64,000 nt of DNA from assembly GCA_934402315.1 (NCBI GenBank), contig CAKRTS010000011.1:1-64000 (forward strand). Reading direction: 5' to 3'. Both the position numbers and the translations under genes were made by a program. This document shows positions 26,276 to 35,379 of the stretch, one piece after another (position 1 is the stretch's first letter; the number at the start of each line of letters is the position of its first letter). This stretch comes from an uncultured Acetatifactor sp. (GTDB taxonomy: Bacteria > Bacillota > Clostridia > Lachnospirales > Lachnospiraceae). The notes under the pieces were generated by a model. That model was not told the origin of the DNA. It worked only from the letters and a program-made list of their open reading frames with translations, and made no database searches.

Positions 26276-27880
26276 CTAATAGACCCGCAAAAGCTGTCCT
26301 ACCGCGCCGATCAGCTTACCGCCCGGAATGCTTTCCAGCTCCTGCTCCCTGAAATTGCGCAATAAAATCAGCGCCGCCCAATAGAATGCCCCTGTGAGGG
26401 CCAGACATACAATTAGGCTGACCAGATTGCCGAGATGCGGTGTGAACAGCTTCTCGAGAAGCGTTCCCGCAAGTCCTGCCACGCTGGCGGCCCCGGCGGG
26501 AACGATCAGCGTATAAAGCCAGTCCATCTTCTGCTTCAGCTGTCTATAAGCCAGTGTGCCCAGGACAACAGAGAGCACTCCCATTCCTACCAGTGCTCCA
26601 TAAATCAGCGAAAGGATTCCTGCCTTTCCCGTGTTGAGCGCCACCGTCACAAAGATGATGAAAAAGACATCCGCCGCAGCCACTGCGCCGAGCACGAGCA
26701 GCTTCTTTCCCATGAGAACCAATATCCTTGCAAAGTAATAGCTCAGAGCAAACAGCAGGATCAGCCCCGAGCCGCCGCGGAACAGCTTTGCTGCCGTCTG
26801 CGCCTGTTCACCGCAGAAGACCGCCGCCACCGGTTCCGCCATCACCGCGATAAACACCGTCCAGAAGGCGGCATGTACAATGCCGAGATGGACACCGCAC
26901 TGGAACACCTGTCTGGCGTATCTGCCCTCCTCCTTGCGGAAAAGGTTCATCATCTTTCCGCAGACCGGCAGGAGCAATATCACAACGACCGCCGCGATCA
27001 CCCCGCAGCAGAGTCCAAAACCGGCTGCAAAGACTCCGTATTCCGTCATTGCGCTGTCACTGCCCTCCGATGCCTTGCTGAAAAAGATCAGTCCCAGTGG
27101 CAGCGGAAGTATTACGAGCAGTCTCGTCAGCATGGACAGCCCTCTTCCCGCGCAGAGGATGCGGATGCTGTCGACAACGGAATCCGTCGTGCGCATTCCC
27201 TCCTTGGCCGCTGCCGCTGCATTCTTTTTATTCCCTCTGTAGGTCAGTGCAAGAAACAGCACCACAAAAACCTCTGACAATGTCACGGCAACCGCCACGC
27301 CGACACCGCCGTACATGGCGGTAAAATTTGTCTGCACAAGCAGCCTGCTCACCTTGCTTCCGTAACTGCCGAGCATATTGCAGAATATCACGCTGAAACC
27401 GATGATAAACAGCTGCCTTAAGATCGATGCCGCTGCCGCCGGAAGCTCTGCTCCTTCACCGCGCGAACAGCCCTGCAGCACCGCCGAAACAGAGCGCAGA
27501 AAGACCGCCGGAGCAAGAATCATCAGAATGGAACTGCTGTAATGTATCCTGAAAATCTTCGCCGTGATCTCCTCCGCCGCAAACAGGACAGCCGCCGCAC
27601 CGATCAGCCCGAGAATTCCCTGAAACAGAATGGCATTCCTCCGCATCACCGCCGCATTTTTATATTGACCCTTAGCGTTTCTGAGCCGCAGTATTCTTCC
27701 CAGCGCATCAAAGATGCCCCCGCTCACGACCGTATCAAAGACGGCATATACCTCCAGCGCCGCCAACACATAGGTCACTCCGTTATATCCCGTCAGACGG
27801 GCTGTGACCGCCAGCGCCGCCAGCCCGAGGACCGCCGCTATCGCCTGTGCCTGCCGCCTCTTTATCTCTGCCTGATTCAT
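26276..27880 (-). CDS. Polysaccharide/lipid II flippase of the MOP superfamily (SpoVB/MurJ-like)
   Basis: An integral membrane protein of 534 aa with about 14 hydrophobic segments. Its layout is that of the oligosaccharidyl-lipid flippases, with the helix-loop AVLQGCSRGEGAELPAAAASILRQL corresponding to the LRGYFQG...PTAVSQVIEQ segment of SpoVB. It would move an undecaprenyl-linked sugar across the membrane, for cell wall, spore cortex or a surface glycan. Compared with SpoVB, the N-terminus is divergent and short of the typical sorting region. The adjacent BofC-like gene favours a sporulation or envelope role; the exact substrate is uncertain. Confidence 0.7.
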   Translation of the reverse strand: MNQAEIKRRQAQAIAAVLGLAALAVTARLTGYNGVTYVLAALEVYAVFDTVVSGGIFDALGRILRLRNAKGQYKNAAVMRRNAILFQGILGLIGAAAVLFAAEEITAKIFRIHYSSSILMILAPAVFLRSVSAVLQGCSRGEGAELPAAAASILRQLFIIGFSVIFCNMLGSYGSKVSRLLVQTNFTAMYGGVGVAVAVTLSEVFVVLFLALTYRGNKKNAAAAAKEGMRTTDSVVDSIRILCAGRGLSMLTRLLVILPLPLGLIFFSKASEGSDSAMTEYGVFAAGFGLCCGVIAAVVVILLLPVCGKMMNLFRKEEGRYARQVFQCGVHLGIVHAAFWTVFIAVMAEPVAAVFCGEQAQTAAKLFRGGSGLILLFALSYYFARILVLMGKKLLVLGAVAAADVFFIIFVTVALNTGKAGILSLIYGALVGMGVLSVVLGTLAYRQLKQKMDWLYTLIVPAGAASVAGLAGTLLEKLFTPHLGNLVSLIVCLALTGAFYWAALILLRNFREQELESIPGGKLIGAVGQLLRVY

Positions 27881-27920
27881 CCCTTATACCTCATCTGCTG
27901 TCACTGTTCCCAGCAACCGA

Positions 27921-28421
27921 CTAATCTCTCGTAATCCCCAGTCCCGCAAGAATCTCTTCCTGCTTTTTCTCCATCACCCTGGCTTCCGCCTCTTCCATGT
28001 GGTCGTAGCCGCACAAATGCAGCATACTGTGTGCTACCAGAAACGCAAATTCCCTGCGGACGCTGTGTCCGTAATTCTGCGCCTGTTCCATGACCTTGTC
28101 CACAGAGATCAGGATATCGCCCAGCATCAGTTCCCCGGTGTCCGGGTCAAAATAATCCGCCTCCCTGTCCTCGTCGATGTCGAACACGCCCTCCTGCTCA
28201 AAATCGACATTCGGAAAAGACAACACATCCGTCTCCCTGTCGATGCCGCGGCATTCCCTGTTCATCTCCCGTATCCCGCTGTTGTCCGTCAGAACCACAT
28301 TCACCTGGGTCTCATAGGGACAGTTCTCCGACTCGAGCACCGCCTCGCAGACCGCCCGCACCGTCTCCTCCACCGGAAAGGGAAATTCCACAGCCGTCTC
28401 ATTTTCAACGTAAAAAGTCAT
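27921..28421 (-). CDS. ybeY: Endoribonuclease YbeY (16S rRNA maturation)
   Basis: A zinc endoribonuclease acting in 16S rRNA 3'-end processing and ribosome quality control. The metal motif is complete in FLVAHSMLHLCGYDHMEEAEARVM (H-x3-H-x5-H). Other family segments are VVLTDNSGIREMNRECRGIDRETDVLSFP (read in parts) and LGDILISVDKVMEQA. At 166 aa it is normal length. It overlaps the degenerate PgpH gene upstream by 17 bases and closes the conserved yqfC-yqfD-phoH-pgpH-ybeY block. Confidence 0.95.
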   Translation of the reverse strand: MTFYVENETAVEFPFPVEETVRAVCEAVLESENCPYETQVNVVLTDNSGIREMNRECRGIDRETDVLSFPNVDFEQEGVFDIDEDREADYFDPDTGELMLGDILISVDKVMEQAQNYGHSVRREFAFLVAHSMLHLCGYDHMEEAEARVMEKKQEEILAGLGITRD

Positions 28422-29589
28422 AATAGAGCTTTTCCTCCTTGAATATTCTTATCATCGTCTTAAGCTCGCGCATGGAGATGTCACACCTGTCAAAGCTGCC
28501 TTCCTCCATCAGCTTATGGAAGACCGCATCGATCAGCTTGTCGTAGTCAAGCTGCTTCTGGGCGCCTCGCTCCAGCATATAGGTCACGGAGGAAACAATT
28601 GTGTCCGCACAGAATAAAACAGCCGTCTCCTTCTTCCGGATTCCCTGCTTCCTGCCCTGATAATCCAGAAGGATCCCGCGTGCAGCGGGAGGAAATGCCT
28701 TCTCGTCCATGACCTTAAGCAGCTGTTCCTCCTCCAGCCGGTAATAATACCCGGCGCATTTCATTGCCTCGACATCCATTCCGAGCCGCGCCGCAATCCG
28801 CTCACAGAAATAGGTCGTATGTACGCATTGCATGTACGCCTTTCTGTCCTTTTCCTTAAACGCCGCCAGAACCGCCGTCTCCGTGTCGTTGATGTCAAGA
28901 TACACGCTCCGGTACCGGTAGACCACCGCGGTGAAAAAGAGCTTGAGCGCCCCGATCAGAAGGATGCTGCTGATTACCATGTTGGAGACCGGAATGACAA
29001 ACAGTTCAAAATCCGGCCTTGCGTTCGCCGTCAGCACGACGTTCGCCGTCTCGCAGACAAGAAGACAGCTCACGGAGAGCGTCACCGGCAGACCTATCCT
29101 GAAATCCGTCCCGAGCTGCCTGAAAAGCGTTATGGTAAAAGTACCGCAGACGAAATAAAGCACAAAGCCTTCCACTCCGCTTCCGCTCACCAGAACCGAG
29201 ACAAGCAGAAGGGAGGAAGCCGCAAGGATTCCCGTATTCATGTTGCTGAAAAGCGCGAGCATACAAAAGACAAGCAGAAAAGGCCAGCCGCCCAGAGGTA
29301 AAAAGCCGCAGACAAACGCTATGACGAGACCGATTGCAACGCACAGCGGGAAGCGGTAGAGATGTTCGCCATTGTCATAATCCAGCCTCTGCCCCATATA
29401 TTCCCTGCGGTAATGAAAAAAGGTCAGGGCAAGCATTACCGCCACCATTACGCAGCTGCCCAGCAGCCTGTCCGCAGCCTGCTTTTTCACATATCCGAGC
29501 AGCGCCGTTCCCGATGCTCCCGCTAAAAGGATGCAGCCCTCCGCGAAGAAGTACCGCCATCCGGGATTATTTTTATTTTTTTCCATGTC
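28405..29589 (-). CDS. PgpH-like 7TM protein with degenerate HD domain
   Basis: It occupies the position of pgpH/yqfF (c-di-AMP phosphodiesterase) between phoH and ybeY. It has seven or so transmembrane segments (residues about 15-225). The cytoplasmic domain ends like PgpH: HKLMEEGSFDRCDISMRELKTMIRIFKEEKL matches the QFD-CDLTL-DL pattern. The large extracellular domain of PgpH is missing (394 aa against about 700). The HD signature is destroyed: AYYHDIGK reads GYYYRLEE (Tyr282, Arg283), and the preceding conserved His has no counterpart at its aligned place. Hydrolysis of c-di-AMP is therefore not expected. The start at 29589 overlaps phoH by 17 bases; the longer frame upstream is phoH shadow. 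Confidence 0.75.
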   Translation of the reverse strand, partial: DMEKNKNNPGWRYFFAEGCILLAGASGTALLGYVKKQAADRLLGSCVMVAVMLALTFFHYRREYMGQRLDYDNGEHLYRFPLCVAIGLVIAFVCGFLPLGGWPFLLVFCMLALFSNMNTGILAASSLLLVSVLVSGSGVEGFVLYFVCGTFTITLFRQLGTDFRIGLPVTLSVSCLLVCETANVVLTANARPDFELFVIPVSNMVISSILLIGALKLFFTAVVYRYRSVYLDINDTETAVLAAFKEKDRKAYMQCVHTTYFCERIAARLGMDVEAMKCAGYYYRLEEEQLLKVMDEKAFPPAARGILLDYQGRKQGIRKKETAVLFCADTIVSSVTYMLERGAQKQLDYDKLIDAVFHKLMEEGSFDRCDISMRELKTMIRIFKEEKLYYDFLR

Positions 29590-30565
29590 TGTCTCTGCTT
29601 CTGTATTTTTCCTTTGCCTCGTAGTCATCATAAGCCTTAACGATTTTCTGTACCAGAGGATGTCTGACGACATCCTTGCTCGTAAGCTGGCAGAACGCAA
29701 TGTCATCAATCTTCCCAAGGACACGCGCCGCGACATCCAGTCCCGACTTTGTTCCCGGCGCAAGATCCTTCTGGGACGCGTCGCCGGTGACAACAACCTT
29801 TGAGCCGAAGCCGATACGGGTCAGAAACATTTTCATCTGCGCCGGTGTCGTATTCTGTGCCTCATCGAGAATAATGTAGGCATTGTCCAGAGTACGGCCT
29901 CGCATGTAGGCAAGCGGAGCGACCTCAATCAGCCCCTTTTCCATATTCTTTGCAAAGCTCTCCGCACCCATGATCTGATACAGCGCATCATAGAGCGGAC
30001 GGAGATACGGGTCTACCTTGCTCTGCAGGTCTCCCGGCAGAAAGCCCAGCTTTTCCCCCGCCTCGATTGCAGGTCTTGTCAGGATAATCCTGCTGACCTC
30101 GTTGTTCTTAAATGCCGTGATCGCCATTGCCATAGCAAGATATGTTTTTCCCGTACCTGCCGGACCCAGACCGAAGACAATCATGTTCTTTCTGATGGCA
30201 TCCACATAGGCCTTCTGTCCAAGTGTCTTCGGCTTGATCGGCTTCCCGTTGATCGTATGACAGATGCAGTCCGAATCGATCTCCGTGATCACATTTTCCT
30301 TTTCTTCCATTCCCATTGTAATTGCGTAATCCACACTCTGCTCCTCTATCTCGTTTCCTCTGTCCGAGAGAACTGCCAGCTGCTGCAATACCGCCGCTGC
30401 ACGCTTCGCCTTCTCCTCTTCCCCCGAAACAGTCACACTGCCATTCCTGTCAACGATCGTAACCTCAAAATCGTGCTCCAGTTTCTTGACATAGGCATCC
30501 TGCATTCCGAAAATCTTTTGAATGTGCTCCGTAGGCACATCCAGTCTGACTGAAAATTCACTCAT
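29573..30565 (-). CDS. phoH: PhoH family ATPase
   Basis: A cytoplasmic P-loop ATPase of the PhoH/YbeZ family, linked functionally to YbeY and RNA metabolism. It has an N-terminal RNA-binding-like domain (KLEHDFEVTIVDRNGSVTVSGEEEKAKRA), Walker A VFGLGPAGTGKTYLAMAMA, RPAIEAGEKLGFLPGDLQSKVDPYLRPLYDAL (a family hallmark), Walker B region NAYIILDEAQNTTPAQMKMFLTRIG, and VVTGDASQKDL. The length is 330 aa from the ATG at 30565, which overlaps the yqfD stop; an ATG 24 bases upstream is possible. It is cotranscribed with yqfCD. Confidence 0.93.
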   Translation of the reverse strand: MSEFSVRLDVPTEHIQKIFGMQDAYVKKLEHDFEVTIVDRNGSVTVSGEEEKAKRAAAVLQQLAVLSDRGNEIEEQSVDYAITMGMEEKENVITEIDSDCICHTINGKPIKPKTLGQKAYVDAIRKNMIVFGLGPAGTGKTYLAMAMAITAFKNNEVSRIILTRPAIEAGEKLGFLPGDLQSKVDPYLRPLYDALYQIMGAESFAKNMEKGLIEVAPLAYMRGRTLDNAYIILDEAQNTTPAQMKMFLTRIGFGSKVVVTGDASQKDLAPGTKSGLDVAARVLGKIDDIAFCQLTSKDVVRHPLVQKIVKAYDDYEAKEKYRSRDRHGKK

Positions 30566-31781
30566 CAATCTCTGTTTCTCCAATGACATTCTTTTCTATC
30601 AACACACTTCTGCCCACGGTCTCCCGGACGGTAAACTGTCCCGAAATGACCCATGAACCCCCATTTGTATCTATTTTAACATCTTTTTCAATAATTTGTA
30701 CCCCTTTTTCCTCTAAACTTGCAAGAAATGTTCTTAATTTTTCAGATAACAGCGTTTCCGCCTGCTCGAGCGTGTACTCATGCTCAACATTCTTATATTC
30801 CCTGTAGGTATAAGAGCCCTGATAGACCGGAATCGCCAGCTTCTCAAAGACTAACGGCCGGCTCTCCCTGATAAGGCTGTCATACACAAGGAACGGCCTC
30901 TCCTGCGGCATTTTCCATTCATGGTTTCCGATCCGCAGATAAAACCGCTTCTTTGTCCGTCCGGTGTACTCCTTCTGGATATAATCAAAGGGCAGGCGCG
31001 CCGAGAAGCTCATGGCATGCTCCAGCCAGATGTCCGCATCCGCGTCCACATACAGGTATTCCCTTACCGTCGCGTCCTCGTTATAGACGGGCACATTCCC
31101 GGCAACCAGAACGTCGCCCTTCGCCACGGCATCTCCCACTTTTACCTTCGGGACTCCGCTCCTCACAATGATAGCCACGATCGTCCCGTCATAATCCGTG
31201 ACAAGCTCGCTCCCCTTTTCCGCAGCTGCCTGCTGTGTGATGATCGGGGCATCATTCTCCTTGATCTCGATCAGCAGCTTTGTCCCGGACAGTCTCGCCG
31301 ATGCCCATGTGATCTCCGGAAATGTCCGGCGGATCTCCTTCTCCAGCGCACCGATGTCCAGCCCGCTCTTCTTCATGCCCACCGTCACCTGCTGTTCTCT
31401 CAGGAAGGTGTCAAACACATCGTCCGTAATCCGGTAGTTGCCCGATGTCTGAATATCCCAGATAAACAGGGACGATACCATCCAGAACGCAACCGCCAGC
31501 ATCAGCCCGCCGATAAACGCCTTCCGCCGGAACAGCTTTGGCAGAAAAAAAGGTAGTCCGCATCGTTCCAACACGGCTACCTTAGTACCTGTCTTTCTTA
31601 CGATAGGGCGCAGCGCCCTGAATCCGTCCAAATGAATATTCATATAATATACGTCGCCCTCCCGCTCGATTTTCCAGAGCAGGATGCCTTTGTTGCTGCA
31701 AAGGTTCATAAACCGTTCGGGCGAGAAGCCGCTGACGCGGATACGCAGATAGCCTCTGACATATTTCAGAAATTCAACCAT
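30558..31781 (-). CDS. yqfD: Sporulation protein YqfD
   Basis: A membrane-anchored sporulation protein of the YqfD/SpoIV family, expressed in the mother cell in Bacillus. Features are an N-terminal cytoplasmic domain (VEFLKYVRGYLRIRVSG, VYYMNIHLDGFRALRPIVRKTGTKV), one transmembrane helix (KAFIGGLMLAVAFWMVSSLFIWDI), and a large extracytoplasmic part. That part contains SARLSGTKLLIEIKEND and VRSGVPKVKVGDAVAKGDVLVAGNVP, a lipoyl-like hairpin. The length is 407 aa. The ATG at 31781 has GAGGG six bases ahead. The role is not fully known. Its presence marks an endospore-forming lineage. Confidence 0.9.
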   Translation of the reverse strand: MVEFLKYVRGYLRIRVSGFSPERFMNLCSNKGILLWKIEREGDVYYMNIHLDGFRALRPIVRKTGTKVAVLERCGLPFFLPKLFRRKAFIGGLMLAVAFWMVSSLFIWDIQTSGNYRITDDVFDTFLREQQVTVGMKKSGLDIGALEKEIRRTFPEITWASARLSGTKLLIEIKENDAPIITQQAAAEKGSELVTDYDGTIVAIIVRSGVPKVKVGDAVAKGDVLVAGNVPVYNEDATVREYLYVDADADIWLEHAMSFSARLPFDYIQKEYTGRTKKRFYLRIGNHEWKMPQERPFLVYDSLIRESRPLVFEKLAIPVYQGSYTYREYKNVEHEYTLEQAETLLSEKLRTFLASLEEKGVQIIEKDVKIDTNGGSWVISGQFTVRETVGRSVLIEKNVIGETEIDE

Positions 31782-31805
31782 GGTGAGCCCTCTTTCCACT
31801 CTTTC

Positions 31806-32087
31806 CTAAAGATACCTGACACACTCAATACGTCCGCTGATCTTCATATCTTCATTCGTGTAATAATCAATGGAAAGTCCTGTCCCTTCAAAGCTGACCT
31901 GACAGGTCTTTCCCTGCAGCAGTATGAGCTTCTCCGTGTATTCCAGCAGCCCCCTGTAATTCTCGATCCACGCCTCACTGCTTCCCGTCATGGTCACCTT
32001 CATTGCTCCCATGCAGATGTCCTTTGGCAGTTTCAGGGAATCTATGACCTTTTCTTTTTTCCGGATATGTTCATCATTCTTTTTCAT
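31806..32087 (-). CDS. yqfC: Sporulation protein YqfC
   Basis: A 93-residue protein of the YabP/YqfC family, first gene of the yqfC-yqfD-phoH-pgpH-ybeY block. The pattern is typical: VIDSLKLPKDICMGAMKVTMTGSSEAWIENYRGLLEYTEKLILLQG, read in parts, where the IENYRGL-xYTE core is the family signature. In Bacillus, YqfC is needed for efficient sporulation in the mother cell. The ribosome binding site is weak (GGAACT). Confidence 0.88.
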   Translation of the reverse strand: MKKNDEHIRKKEKVIDSLKLPKDICMGAMKVTMTGSSEAWIENYRGLLEYTEKLILLQGKTCQVSFEGTGLSIDYYTNEDMKISGRIECVRYL

Positions 32088-32116
32088 AGTTCCATTATAT
32101 TAGCCGCGCCCGGAAA

Positions 32117-33424
32117 CTATGCACCGATCACCGCCTTGATAAACGGTCTGGTCTCCGGCGCCTCCGGCGAGATCGTGCACGCTGCAAGAAAGCGCCTTTC
32201 CGCCTCGTCAGCCTTGCCAGCATCGTTCGCATGGATCACCGCCAGTGTCTCCCCTGCCTTCACCGCGTCGCCGACCTTTTTACACAGGACGATTCCCACC
32301 GCCAGATCGATCCTGCTCTCCTTCGTCTCTCTTCCGCCGCCGAGGATCAGCGAGCAGATACCGACCTCATCACAGGTGATATGGCTGACAAAGCCATCCT
32401 TCGGCGCTCTGACTTCTCTTATGATCGAAGCCCCCGGGAGCTTCTCCGGATGATAGACAAAGCTGCTGTCGCCGCCCTGCGCCTCCACAAATTCCGCCAG
32501 CTTCCGCAGTGCGCTGCCGTCCGCGATCACACGCTCAAGCATTCCGCGCGCTTCTTCGAGGCTATCCGTCCTTCCTCCGGCAATCAGCATCTGGCTGCCG
32601 AGCGTCAGGCAGAGCTCCACAAAGTCCTCAGGGCCGTTGCCGTTCAGCGTATCGATCGCTTCTTTTACCTCAAGCGCATTGCCGACAGCATATCCGAGCG
32701 GCTGATCCATGTCGGAAATGACAGCGATCGTCTTCCGGCCTGCATTTCTGCCGATCTTCACCATCTCCTCCGCGAGCGCTCTCGCATCCTCCTCCGCCTT
32801 CATGAACGCGCCGCTGCCCGTCTTGACATCCAACACGATTGCGTCCGCTCCCGCCGCCAGCTTTTTACTCATGATCGAGCTTGCAATCAGCGACATCTGA
32901 TCCACCGTCGCCGTGACATCCCTGAGCGCATAAAGCTTCTTGTCCGCCGGTGCGAGATCTGCCGTCTGTCCCATGATCGCAATGCCGATCCGGTTGACAT
33001 TCCCGATGAACTGCTCCGTTGTCAGGGCTGTCGAAAAGCCCGGAAAGCTCTCCAGCTTATCAATGGTTCCGCCGGTATGCCCAAGCCCTCTTCCGCTCAT
33101 CTTCGCAACCGGAATCCCACATGCGGCAACCATCGGCGTCAGTGCAAGCGAGGTCTTGTCCCCGACGCCTCCCGTGCTGTGTTTATCCACCTTAATTCCG
33201 TGAATTGCCGACAGATCCAGCATATCCCCGCTGTGCGCCATGGCAAGCGTCAGTTCGCAGGTCTCCGCTTCTGTCATGCCCTTGAAATAGATTGCCATCA
33301 TCAGCGCGGAAACCTGATAATCCGGAATTTCGTCCCTTGTATAGCCATCGACGAAGAATTCGATCTCCTGCTTCGTCAGTTCCCCGCCGTTCCGCTTTTT
33401 CATTATAATGTCATACATTCTCAT
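32117..33424 (-). CDS. pdp: Pyrimidine-nucleoside phosphorylase
   Basis: Splits uridine, deoxyuridine and thymidine with phosphate to base and (deoxy)ribose-1-phosphate (nucleoside salvage). Family signature [23 protein letters not shown] is complete, with [29 protein letters not shown] for phosphate binding and [16 protein letters not shown]. The C-terminal domain ([18 protein letters not shown]) is normal. The length is 435 aa. The ATG at 33424 follows GGAGATAACT, which is supplied by a repeat element (33425-33481) also found upstream of two other genes. Confidence 0.95.
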   Translation of the reverse strand: MRMYDIIMKKRNGGELTKQEIEFFVDGYTRDEIPDYQVSALMMAIYFKGMTEAETCELTLAMAHSGDMLDLSAIHGIKVDKHSTGGVGDKTSLALTPMVAACGIPVAKMSGRGLGHTGGTIDKLESFPGFSTALTTEQFIGNVNRIGIAIMGQTADLAPADKKLYALRDVTATVDQMSLIASSIMSKKLAAGADAIVLDVKTGSGAFMKAEEDARALAEEMVKIGRNAGRKTIAVISDMDQPLGYAVGNALEVKEAIDTLNGNGPEDFVELCLTLGSQMLIAGGRTDSLEEARGMLERVIADGSALRKLAEFVEAQGGDSSFVYHPEKLPGASIIREVRAPKDGFVSHITCDEVGICSLILGGGRETKESRIDLAVGIVLCKKVGDAVKAGETLAVIHANDAGKADEAERRFLAACTISPEAPETRPFIKAVIGA

Positions 33425-33481
33425 AGTTATCTCCATTTCTGCGCACGTTCTTTGCGCATAGCACAACTCGGTTCCGGAACC
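33425..33481 (-). repeat. Leader repeat, copy A (partial)
   Basis: In the direction of pdp this reads GGTTCCGGAACC (a perfect palindrome, 33470-33481), then ATGCGCAAAGAACGTGCGCAGAAATGGAG up to the start codon (read in two parts). It shares the last hairpin (GCGCA...TGCGC) and the GAAATG(G)AG ribosome binding site with copies B and C, but not the two upstream hairpins. Confidence 0.6.
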
Positions 33482-33528
33482 CTGCAAACATTTCCGACAA
33501 TTTCAGGCAGATAAGGCTTTTTCCGACT

Positions 33529-34551
33529 TTAATATGCCTTGCCCGCAAGGATCTCGCAATAGTCCTTGTAATTTTTCTCCAGCAATGTCGGCGTATCCAA
33601 TCCGTAGGGACATTTCGACTTGCATTTTCCGCAGTGCAGGCAGTTCTCGATGCGCTTCATCTTCTCCTGCATCTCGGGCGTCAGCTGCGCCGCCGAAGGC
33701 GCCCTGCGTATCATCAGGCTCATGCGCGCGCAGTTGTTGATCTCAATTCCGACGGGACAGGGCATACAATAGCCGCAGCCGCGGCAGAAATCGCCGAGAA
33801 GCTGCTCCCTGTCATGCGCTATGACCGCCGCCAGTTCTTCATTCATCTCTGGCGGATTATCAATATACGAGAGGAACTCGTCCAGCTCCTTCTCCCGCTG
33901 CACGCCCCAAATCGGCAGAACGTTATCATATTGCGCCAGGAAAGCATAGGCCGCCGCCGAATTGGTAATCAGTCCACCGGATAAAGCCTTCATGGCGATA
34001 AAGCCCATATCCGCCTCCCTGCACTTTTCAACCAGTTCGATGTCCTTCTCTGTCGCCAGATAGCAGAACGGAAACTGCAAGGTCTCGTACAGCCCGCTGT
34101 CTACCGCCTCATGCGCCACGTTTAACCGGTGGTTGGTAATACCGATATGCCGGATCATTCCCTTATCCCTTGCTTCCAGCATTGCCTCATATAACCCCGT
34201 TCCGTCACCCGGCTTCGGACAGAACGCAGGATTGTGAAACTGATAAAGATCAATGTAATCCGTCCGAAGGTTGCCCAGAGAGGTATGCAGATCCTTCCAG
34301 AACCCCTCCGCTGTCGACGCGCCGGTCTTCGTTGCTATAATTACCTTATCGCGCATTCCCTCGAACGCCGCCCCGAGCTTCTCCTCGCTGTCCGTGTAAA
34401 AGCGCGCCGTGTCAAAGAACGTCACTCCATGCCCGTATGCCTTCCGCAGAAGCTTCACCGCATCTTCCCTTGAGATACGCTGGATCGGCAGCGCCCCGAA
34501 GGAATTCTTTCCCGCTACAATTTCCGTTTTTCCAAGCCTGACCTTTACCAT
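33529..34551 (-). CDS. Aldo/keto reductase with C-terminal ferredoxin-like domain
   Basis: A 340-aa protein. The first about 240 residues form an AKR TIM barrel: MVKVRLGKTEIVAGKNSFGALPIQRIS, VTFFDTARFYTDSEEKLGAAF (catalytic Asp and Tyr), DKVIIATKTG (Lys), YIDLYQFHNP (His) and IRHIGITNHRL. The C-terminal about 80 residues have two cysteine clusters, CRGCGYCMPCPVGI and CLHCGKCKSKCPYGL, for [4Fe-4S] centres. This AKR-ferredoxin type is common in anaerobes; its substrate is unknown. The start at 34551 is chosen for GAGGGAAAAG ahead; the 17-codon longer frame translates the leader repeat. Confidence 0.88.
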   Translation of the reverse strand: MVKVRLGKTEIVAGKNSFGALPIQRISREDAVKLLRKAYGHGVTFFDTARFYTDSEEKLGAAFEGMRDKVIIATKTGASTAEGFWKDLHTSLGNLRTDYIDLYQFHNPAFCPKPGDGTGLYEAMLEARDKGMIRHIGITNHRLNVAHEAVDSGLYETLQFPFCYLATEKDIELVEKCREADMGFIAMKALSGGLITNSAAAYAFLAQYDNVLPIWGVQREKELDEFLSYIDNPPEMNEELAAVIAHDREQLLGDFCRGCGYCMPCPVGIEINNCARMSLMIRRAPSAAQLTPEMQEKMKRIENCLHCGKCKSKCPYGLDTPTLLEKNYKDYCEILAGKAY

Positions 34552-34662
34552 CTTTTCCCTCATTTCTGCGCACGCTTTTTTCGCATATCGAGTTTGTGTC
34601 AAGTGCGCGCAGACACAAATCTCGCGATTGAAAAATCTTATTTTTCAATCTTATCTTCCTTT
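34552..34662 (-). repeat. Leader repeat, copy B (full length)
   Basis: In the direction of the aldo/keto reductase gene there are three successive hairpins and a ribosome binding site. The hairpins are GATTGAAAAAT/ATTTTTCAATC (34626-34650), CGAG-A-TTTGTGTC/GACACAAA-CTCG, and a short TGCG/TGCGC stem; GAAATGAGGG follows next to the ATG. It is nearly identical to copy C (40041-40144), which precedes an unrelated gene on the other strand. The upstream start codon of the longer reading frame comes from this repeat. Confidence 0.75.
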
Positions 34663-34724
34663 CAAATTGTTCTCACGCCCCAGTTTAGCTCTTTCGGATA
34701 TACTATACCATGATTGTTTCTCAA

Positions 34725-34782
34725 TCATGGCATTGATGTCCATCCGGACGCTTTCTGTTTTAGAATAAGGTTATTATACCAT
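34725..34782 (-). promoter_or_regulatory. Duplicated promoter-leader element, copy 1
   Basis: A 58-bp block that matches 50463-50520 at 49 of 58 positions. On the minus strand it begins with TATAAT (34773-34778), the likely -10 box. Next comes TTCTAAAACAGAA and a conserved ATGGACATCAAT that could start a tiny reading frame. It lies upstream of leader repeat copy B and the aldo/keto reductase gene. No good -35 box is visible. Confidence 0.55.
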
Positions 34783-34829
34783 CTATTTTGAGTATATCGT
34801 CATTTTCACCCATTAGCAACCTTCAATTT

Positions 34830-35378
34830 CCACTCCTACGTCCGCGCACAAATTTCCACTCCTGCGCGACATACATGCCCATTCTACCACTCCACCTTTT
34901 CTGCAGGTACACTCTCTGTATCTGTACATGCGCTTTCCCGCTCCCGGCAGTTTCCGCACGTACAGTTCCCGCAATGTTACATGCAGTTTCGCTCTCCCTT
35001 CTCTTTCCGCAGGTACACTCTCTGCATCTGTACATGCGGTTTCCCCCTCCCGGCAGTTTCCGCACGTACAGTTCCCGCAATGTTACATGCGGTTTCGCTC
35101 TTCCTTCTCTTTCCGCAGGTACAGTTCCCGCAGTGATACATGCGATCTCGCTCTCCCTTCTCTTTCCGCAGGTACAGTTCCCGCAATGTTACATGCGGTT
35201 TCACTCTCCCTTCTCTTTCCGCAGGTATTATTCCCGCAGCGGTACATGCGATCTCGCTCTCCTTGCATTTTCCGCATGTACATTTTCCACCGCTATACAT
35301 GCGCTTTCTCCCTCGCCCCTTTTTCCGCACATACAACCCCTGCAGCCATACATATGATTTCCCCCTCCCTTCCAGCAA
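34830..35378. repeat. Tandem array 1 of an exactly 53-bp hairpin-forming unit (about 10 copies)
   Basis: The anchor ACATG(C) or its variant recurs at 34873, 34926, 34979, 35032, 35085, 35138, 35191, 35244, 35297 and 35350, each 53 bases apart. In each unit GTACATGCGG can pair with CCGCAGGTAC (or CCGCACGTAC) about 20 bases on; the loop is pyrimidine-rich on the plus strand. The rest (AGTTCCCGCAATGTT) is also conserved. The array runs up to the stop codon of the gene at 35380. Frames open through it are artefacts of the composition. The unit recurs in array 2. Confidence 0.9.
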
Positions 35379-35379
35379 T

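Noticed and set aside
34830..35378. CRISPR array
   Set aside because: The whole 53-bp unit including the would-be spacer is conserved, units vary gradually, and no cas gene is nearby.
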